Assembly (NCBI GenBank): GCA_002441265.1 | Contig: DJVQ01000030.1 | Span: forward strand, 9,033-18,762 | DNA length: 9,730 bases | Direction of reading: 5' to 3' | Source of the DNA: Syntrophaceae bacterium UBA6252 | GTDB taxonomy: Bacteria; Desulfobacterota; Syntrophia; Syntrophales; UBA6807 | Shown here: positions 6,161-9,730 of the stretch, one piece after another | How the letters are laid out: every line of letters begins with the position of its first letter | Position numbering within the stretch: the first letter of the stretch is position 1 | Made by a program: the position numbers and the translations under genes | The notes under the pieces: generated by a model | The model's database searches: none | What the model was told of the DNA's origin: nothing | Seen by the model: the letters and a program-made list of their open reading frames with translations, nothing else

Positions 6161-6484
6161 GTGAGGAAAAAACTTCTCGTTTCTCTCCTGTTTCTTTTCG
6201 TCCTCATGGGGGGGGCCGCTTACGGCCTTACGGCCGATCAGGTGCTGAAGCTGAAAAACGCCGGCGTCAGCGACGCAACGATTCAGCTCATGATCCGTCA
6301 GGAGATGGAAGCGGCAAAAAATCCCTATGAGCAATTCGGCAGGAGGGAGATCCGCGACGGCGACGGAAATGCGGTGATCGTCTATTCCACCGGGTCGACT
6401 TCCTCCTCCGCCGGCGACCTGGAAGCGGAGAAAGCGGAAAAGGCCTGGGATCTTCTGAGAAACCTGGTCATCGACGCCCGGTGA
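6161..6484 (+). CDS. Small exported protein of unknown function
   Basis: 107 residues starting with GTG, supported by the ribosome site AAAAGGAG (about 9 nt upstream); no better start exists. The N-terminus is a clear Sec signal peptide: Arg-Lys-Lys, a Leu/Phe-rich core at 5-16, then GGAAYG with likely cleavage around residues 20-22. The mature part begins LTADQVLKLKNAGVSDATIQLMIRQE (23-48), a short helical segment of a kind I have seen in small exported Desulfobacterota proteins, sometimes as a module in longer ones. After it come a hydrophilic linker, a possible strand (AVIVYSTGS, 71-79), and a charged C-terminal helix (87-104). There is no lipobox cysteine and no other membrane segment, so a periplasmic location is likely. 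It lies 28 nt before the receiver gene on the same strand and is probably co-transcribed. No function can be assigned. Confidence 0.75.
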   Translation: MRKKLLVSLLFLFVLMGGAAYGLTADQVLKLKNAGVSDATIQLMIRQEMEAAKNPYEQFGRREIRDGDGNAVIVYSTGSTSSSAGDLEAEKAEKAWDLLRNLVIDAR

Positions 6485-6512
6485 ACCCGGAAGGTCCGGG
6501 AGGAAACGAAAC

Positions 6513-6920
6513 ATGTCGCCGCAAAACAGATCCCTTCTCATCGTCGATGACGAAGCCGGCGTCCGATCCCTGTTCCGGGATGTCTTCGAACGTCTCGGCT
6601 GGTCCGTGAGCGAGGCGGAAGGCGCCGCCGACGCCCTTGAAATCCTGAAGCGGGAGGAGGATTTTGTGATTTTCCTCGATCTCAAGCTTTTCGGGACCAA
6701 TGGGATTGAGCTCTGCCGGGCCATCCGAAAGGCGAAACCGCTCTCCATCCTGTACGCCATCACGGGATGGACCAGTCTTTTCGAGGTGGAGGAATGCCGG
6801 GAGGCGGGGTTTGATGATTTCTTCACGAAGCCCCTCGACTTCCGGACCCTCCAAAAGGCCGTGGAGGACGCCTCGGAAAAGCTCTCCCGATGGCGGAAAC
6901 CTTTCGGGGCGGGTTCGTAG
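6513..6920 (+). CDS. Stand-alone CheY-like receiver-domain response regulator
   Basis: 135 residues, almost entirely one receiver domain (about 6-124) with a short basic tail and no output domain. All key residues are present: acidic pocket Asp12-Asp13, phosphoacceptor Asp56 (in VIFLDLKL), switch Thr84 (in YAITGW) and Lys106 (in FTKPLD). The aromatic usually found before the Lys loop is replaced by Phe103-Phe104. A strong ribosome site, GGGAGGAA (6498-6505), fixes the ATG at 6513. It would be phosphorylated by a histidine kinase and act by protein-protein contact, as CheY or SpoOF do, but no kinase is nearby. The gene is downstream of the small exported protein and convergent with the sigma-54 regulator, with only 27 nt between stop codons. 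It is not obviously CheY itself, because flanking chemotaxis genes are absent; the target is unknown. Confidence 0.9.
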   Translation: MSPQNRSLLIVDDEAGVRSLFRDVFERLGWSVSEAEGAADALEILKREEDFVIFLDLKLFGTNGIELCRAIRKAKPLSILYAITGWTSLFEVEECREAGFDDFFTKPLDFRTLQKAVEDASEKLSRWRKPFGAGS

Positions 6921-6947
6921 CAAGCCGCGCCGTTTTCCGGGCGGTCC

Positions 6948-8342
6948 TCAGTTTCCTCCCCGGATGTTGAAACGTTTCAACTTCTCGACGAGGGTCGTCC
7001 GGTTCAGCTTGAGAAGCTTCGCCGCCTGATTCTTGATCCCGCCGCTTTTTTCCAGCGCTTTCAGAAGATATTCCCGTTCCACGCTTTCGATTTTTTCGTT
7101 GAAATCGAATCCGTTCTCCGGGAACTCGAGTGACGTTAAAACGGGATCGGATTGCGATTTGACGATCTTGTCGGGGAGATCGGACACCTCGATCCGCCCC
7201 GATCCCTTGACGACGACGAGCATCTCGACGAGATTTTCCAGTTCCCTCACGTTGCCCGGCCAGGAATAGGACATGAGGTGCTTCATGGCCCCCTGGTCCA
7301 ATTCGGTCACGTTTTTCTTCTTCGACTTGTTGAACTTCCTGAGAAAGTGGTTGGCCAGGATGGCGATGTCCGGTCCCCTTTCCCTCAGGGGCGGCATGTG
7401 GATGGGGATCACGTTGATCCGGTAGAATAGATCTTCCCGGAATCTTTTTTCCTCCACCGCCCGTTCCAGGTCCTGGTGGGTCGCCGCGATGATCCGGACA
7501 TCGGCGTTGATGGTTTTCAACCCCCCGATTCTTTCGAAGTTCCTTTCCTGAATCACCCGGAGAAGCTTGACCTGGAGGGCGGGGCTCATGTCGCCGATCT
7601 CGTCCAGGAAGATCGTTCCTCCCTGGGCGAGTTCGAATCGTCCCAGCTTGGTCCGGATCGCCCCCGTGAAGGCCCCCTTCTCGTGTCCGAAAAGCTCGCT
7701 TTCCAGGAGGTCTTCCGGAATGGCCCCGCAGTTCACCGGGATGAGGGGCTGGTTTTTCCTTTCGCTGTTGAAATGGACGGCCTTCGCCACCAGTTCCTTT
7801 CCCGTTCCGCTCTCACCGTAGATGATCACCGTGCTGTCCGTCGAGGAGACCTTTTCGATCATCTCGAACACCTTTTTCATCGGATCGCTGTAACCGATCA
7901 TGTTTCCGAAATCGTATTTTTCCCGGAGATGGTCCCGAAGGGCGATGTTTTCCTCCCGGAGCTTCCCGTAGGAGAGGGCCCTTTGGACCGCGAGTTCCAC
8001 GAGATCCTCCCGGAGCGGCTTCGTGACGTAATCAAACGCCCCCATTCTCATGGCCTCCACGGCGGAGGGTACGGTGCCGTAACCGGTGACGACGATGACG
8101 AGAAAATCGGGATTCATTTCCTTCAGAAATCTGAGAAGGCCGAGACCGTCCACGCGGGGCATCCGAAGATCGGTGATCACGAGGTCGTAATGGTTGGCGA
8201 CGGCCGCGTCCATGGCTTCCCTGCCGTCGGTTACGGCATCGACACGGTATCCCCACTGTTCCAGCAGGTCGGCGAGATTTCTCCGGCTGAGTTCATCGTC
8301 TTCGGCGATGAGAATGACAGGGCCCCCGGTCTCCTTGATCAT
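6948..8342 (-). CDS. NtrC-family sigma-54-dependent response regulator
   Basis: 464 residues, full length for the family. Receiver domain 8-120: Glu14-Asp15-Asp16, phosphoacceptor Asp58 (TDLRMP), Thr86 and Lys108. AAA+ domain about 148-380: Walker A GESGTGKE (176-183), the sigma-54-contacting GAFTGA loop (223-228), Walker B GGTIFLDEIGD (241-251), the arginine-finger region FREDLFYRIN (301-310), and WPGNVRELEN (361-370). A Fis-type helix-turn-helix closes the protein (436-460, KNQAAKLLKLNRTTLVEKLKRFNI). It should hydrolyse ATP to open sigma-54 promoters after phosphorylation. Start: ATG at 8342 has GAGGGG six nt upstream, and the receiver begins right after it. An upstream ATG (8414) falls inside the predicted -10 element. 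No histidine kinase is adjacent. The LNRTTLVEKLKR helix resembles that of flagellar regulators such as FleQ/FlrC, which suits the neighbouring chemoreceptor, but that link is suggestive only. Confidence 0.95.
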   Translation of the reverse strand: MIKETGGPVILIAEDDELSRRNLADLLEQWGYRVDAVTDGREAMDAAVANHYDLVITDLRMPRVDGLGLLRFLKEMNPDFLVIVVTGYGTVPSAVEAMRMGAFDYVTKPLREDLVELAVQRALSYGKLREENIALRDHLREKYDFGNMIGYSDPMKKVFEMIEKVSSTDSTVIIYGESGTGKELVAKAVHFNSERKNQPLIPVNCGAIPEDLLESELFGHEKGAFTGAIRTKLGRFELAQGGTIFLDEIGDMSPALQVKLLRVIQERNFERIGGLKTINADVRIIAATHQDLERAVEEKRFREDLFYRINVIPIHMPPLRERGPDIAILANHFLRKFNKSKKKNVTELDQGAMKHLMSYSWPGNVRELENLVEMLVVVKGSGRIEVSDLPDKIVKSQSDPVLTSLEFPENGFDFNEKIESVEREYLLKALEKSGGIKNQAAKLLKLNRTTLVEKLKRFNIRGGN

Positions 8343-8409
8343 GGCCGTCCCCTCGATGGCTGGAAATAGATTCCCCTGCCGGCCGGAAAGCGCCGGAAAC
8401 GGTGCCTGT

Positions 8410-8438
8410 TTCATAATCCGATTCTTCGGGAATGTCAA
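8410..8438 (-). promoter_or_regulatory. Sigma-70-type promoter for the sigma-54 response regulator
   Basis: On the minus strand a perfect TTGACA (8433-8438) is followed by a 17-nt spacer and TATGAA (8410-8415, 4/6). The predicted transcript start is near 8403, with a leader of about 60 nt containing the GAGGGG ribosome site before the ATG at 8342. This promoter position argues against the longer N-terminal extension starting at 8414. Confidence 0.55.
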
Positions 8439-8481
8439 AAAATTTTCATTCCCATCAGGATTTCGATATGGAACGGCTTTT

Positions 8482-8499
8482 TTGTCAAAAAAATGACAA
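8482..8499. promoter_or_regulatory. Short inverted repeat TTGTCA-N6-TGACAA in the divergent region
   Basis: TTGTCA (8482-8487) and TGACAA (8494-8499) flank six A residues. It lies about 44 bp upstream of the regulator's -35 element and 50 bp upstream of the chemoreceptor's candidate promoter, a place where a transcription factor could act on both genes. The arms are short, so chance is possible. Confidence 0.25.
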
Positions 8500-8551
8500 G
8501 CGGAACAATTTCCGGGATGGGAGGGGATCGGCAATATTTTACCGGATTTGC

Positions 8552-8579
8552 TCAAGGCGGATGCCGGCTCTGCCGATAA
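8552..8579 (+). promoter_or_regulatory. Candidate sigma-28 (FliA-type) promoter for the chemoreceptor
   Basis: GCCGATAA at 8572-8579 is an exact match to the sigma-28 -10 element. Upstream, TCAA (8552-8555) matches three of four bases of the TAAA -35 core at a 16-nt spacing, within the range seen for sigma-28/sigma-D promoters. The -35 half is weak. Transcription would start near 8586, leaving a leader of about 110 nt before the chemoreceptor ATG. Chemoreceptor genes are classic late flagellar (sigma-28) targets, which supports the call. Confidence 0.6.
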
Positions 8580-8697
8580 GGAGTTTGAACGTTGCACGGG
8601 ATGAATCAGTTGCTTTCCGGGCAAATGTTCAACGGGAGGGAGATCTTTTCCTCTTGAAGCAATACAAAAATAATTTTTTTTGGAGGCCAAGGGGTTC

Positions 8698-9730
8698 ATG
8701 AAAAAGAGAACACTGGGTTTCAAGCTGGTTGTTGGGGGAATCATCGCGGTGTTGATCCCCCTGGTTGTGGTTGGCGTCTTTGCGACGATCAAGTCGACGA
8801 GTGCCCTGAGGTCCGTATCGGAAGGCCAGTCCGCACTTGTGGCGAAAAGCCTTGCCGATATGGTCAATGTGGCACTGATGGAAGAAATGAAGAACGTTTC
8901 CGGGCTGACGACGGATCCCGCGGTCATCGAGGCCGCCGAGGGAGGCTCGGCGGAGAGCGCCAATGCGAAACTCACGGCGATGATGAAGAAGGTCGGGGCC
9001 GACTATGAGACCCTTGTCGTGACCGATGCCGCGGGCGTGATCCGGGCGGACGGCGTGGGAGGGTCCTACATCGGGGTCAATGTGTCACAGCGGGACTACA
9101 TGGTGAACGCGAAGGCCGGGAAGGCGTCCGTGGGAACTCCCGTCAAGTCGGTCAAGACGGGAAATCCCGTGGCCGTCGTCTGCTCCCCCGTGCTGGGTCC
9201 GGGCGGCGAGGTCGTCGGTGCCGTCGGGGCGGCGCTCGCGATCGATTTTCTCGTGGAGAAAGTCGCGTCGGTGAAGCTCGGGAAGACGGGCTACGCCTAC
9301 ATGATCGACAGGAACGGCATCGTGATCGCCCACCCGAAGAAGGAGTACATCCTCGAGCTGAACATGAAGGAAGTGAAGGGGATGGAGGCGATCGCCGGCA
9401 AGATGACGTCACAGCAGGCGGGCGTGTTGCCTTATGTTTACCAGAATGTGGACAAGATCGCCGGGTTCGCTCCGGTGGCGATGACGGGATGGTCCGTGGC
9501 GGTCACCCAGGACGAGTCGGAGTTTCTGGGGGCGGCCCATTCGATCCGGAACGTCATCGCGATCGCGGCGGTGGTTTTCCTCGTCATCACGATCCTGGCG
9601 ATTCTCTATTTTTCCCGGAGCATCACCCTTCCCATCCGGAAGGCGGTGGAGCAGTTGAACGATGCGGCGGACCAGGTGGCGTCGGCGTCCTCGCAGGTAT
9701 CGTCGTCGAGCCAGTCCCTGGCGGAAGGGG
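8698..9730 (+). CDS. Methyl-accepting chemotaxis protein with double-Cache sensor domain (3' end missing)
   Basis: 344 codons are visible and the frame runs open off the window end. Layout: cytoplasmic MKKRTLGFK, membrane helix 1 at about 11-31, periplasmic sensor at about 40-275 with double-Cache features (VVTDAAGVIRADG, then SQRDYMVNAKAGKASVGTPV, a membrane-proximal repeat GYAYMIDRNGIVIAHP at 198-213, and GFAPVAMTGWSVAVTQDESEF), membrane helix 2 at about 283-305, then SITLPIRKAVEQL and an Ala/Ser-rich helix (QVASASSQVSSSSQSLAEG) that opens the methyl-accepting signalling domain. A full HAMP domain of about 50 residues is not present between them. The receptor should bind a small periplasmic ligand and steer CheA at the cell pole. 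Start: ATG at 8698 follows GGAGG (8682-8686) and AAGGGG (8689-8694). It is transcribed divergently from the sigma-54 regulator. The ligand cannot be predicted. Confidence 0.93.
   Translation, partial: MKKRTLGFKLVVGGIIAVLIPLVVVGVFATIKSTSALRSVSEGQSALVAKSLADMVNVALMEEMKNVSGLTTDPAVIEAAEGGSAESANAKLTAMMKKVGADYETLVVTDAAGVIRADGVGGSYIGVNVSQRDYMVNAKAGKASVGTPVKSVKTGNPVAVVCSPVLGPGGEVVGAVGAALAIDFLVEKVASVKLGKTGYAYMIDRNGIVIAHPKKEYILELNMKEVKGMEAIAGKMTSQQAGVLPYVYQNVDKIAGFAPVAMTGWSVAVTQDESEFLGAAHSIRNVIAIAAVVFLVITILAILYFSRSITLPIRKAVEQLNDAADQVASASSQVSSSSQSLAEG

Noticed and set aside
5963..6826. Long minus-strand open frame (287 codons) opposite the secreted-protein and receiver genes
   Set aside because: It is Arg/Ser/Pro-rich without any recognisable domain, lacks a ribosome site, and lies antisense to two genes with clear domains and ribosome sites.
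6921..6947. Possible bidirectional terminator between the convergent receiver and sigma-54 regulator genes
   Set aside because: Only an imperfect stem (CCGC...GCGG with two mismatches) is visible and there is no U-run in either direction.
8584..8616. Possible sigma-54 promoter (GG...TTGC) upstream of the chemoreceptor
   Set aside because: The GG-to-GC spacing is 11 or 12 nt instead of the required 10, and the flanking consensus is absent.
8343..8975. N-terminal extension of about 211 codons on the sigma-54 regulator
   Set aside because: It crosses a good sigma-70 promoter and is antisense to the chemoreceptor; the receiver domain starts at the ATG at 8342, which has its own ribosome site.
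1..9730. CRISPR arrays, tRNA or rRNA genes, insertion sequences, toxin-antitoxin pairs, phage genes
   Set aside because: No regularly spaced direct repeats, no cloverleaf-like segment and no transposase, integrase or toxin-like protein was seen on either strand.

Overview
The window reads as a GC-rich Gram-negative bacterial chromosome, most likely a Desulfobacterota (deltaproteobacterial) genome. The grounds are gene style: a compact histone-deacetylase-like enzyme, an NtrC-type sigma-54 response regulator, and a chemoreceptor whose Ala/Ser-rich signalling helix starts almost straight after the second membrane helix. I recall a dispersed repeat like the one at the left edge from that group. 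No ribosomal RNA or other phylogenetic marker is present, so the assignment is an inference.

Layout. (1) Positions 1-110 hold part of an imperfectly palindromic intergenic element that supplies the stop codon of the next gene. (2) Positions 108-848 (-) encode a short HDAC/AcuC-type deacetylase with its own candidate promoter. (3) Positions 989-5779 (-) are a tightly packed five-gene export operon, transcribed right to left: HlyD-type adaptor, ATPase 1, ATPase 2, permease 1, permease 2. Junctions overlap by 17, 20 and 4 nt, and the last has a 2-nt gap. This is the YbhG-YbhF-YbhS-YbhR architecture with the tandem ATPase split into two genes. A perfect 31-bp palindrome at 5881-5911 sits on the promoter, but no repressor gene is in the window. 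(4) Positions 6161-6920 (+) encode a small secreted protein and a stand-alone receiver-domain protein. (5) Positions 6948-8342 (-) encode a full-length NtrC-family regulator, convergent with the receiver gene. (6) Positions 8698-9730 (+) encode a double-Cache methyl-accepting chemotaxis protein cut off by the window end, preceded by a perfect GCCGATAA sigma-28 -10 element.

How the parts work together. The five-gene operon should make an inner-membrane ABC-2 exporter coupled through the HlyD adaptor to an outer-membrane channel encoded elsewhere, probably switched on when a ligand releases a TetR-like repressor. The right half is signalling: two response regulators without a histidine kinase and one chemoreceptor, a motility/chemotaxis flavour strengthened by the sigma-28-like promoter.

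The most interesting point is that the two ATPases are degenerate in complementary ways: ATPase 1 lacks the switch histidine and ATPase 2 lacks the LSGGQ signature. In a heterodimer both defects fall in the same ATP site. I see no CRISPR array, toxin-antitoxin pair, phage or transposase gene, or clearly undescribed multi-gene system.
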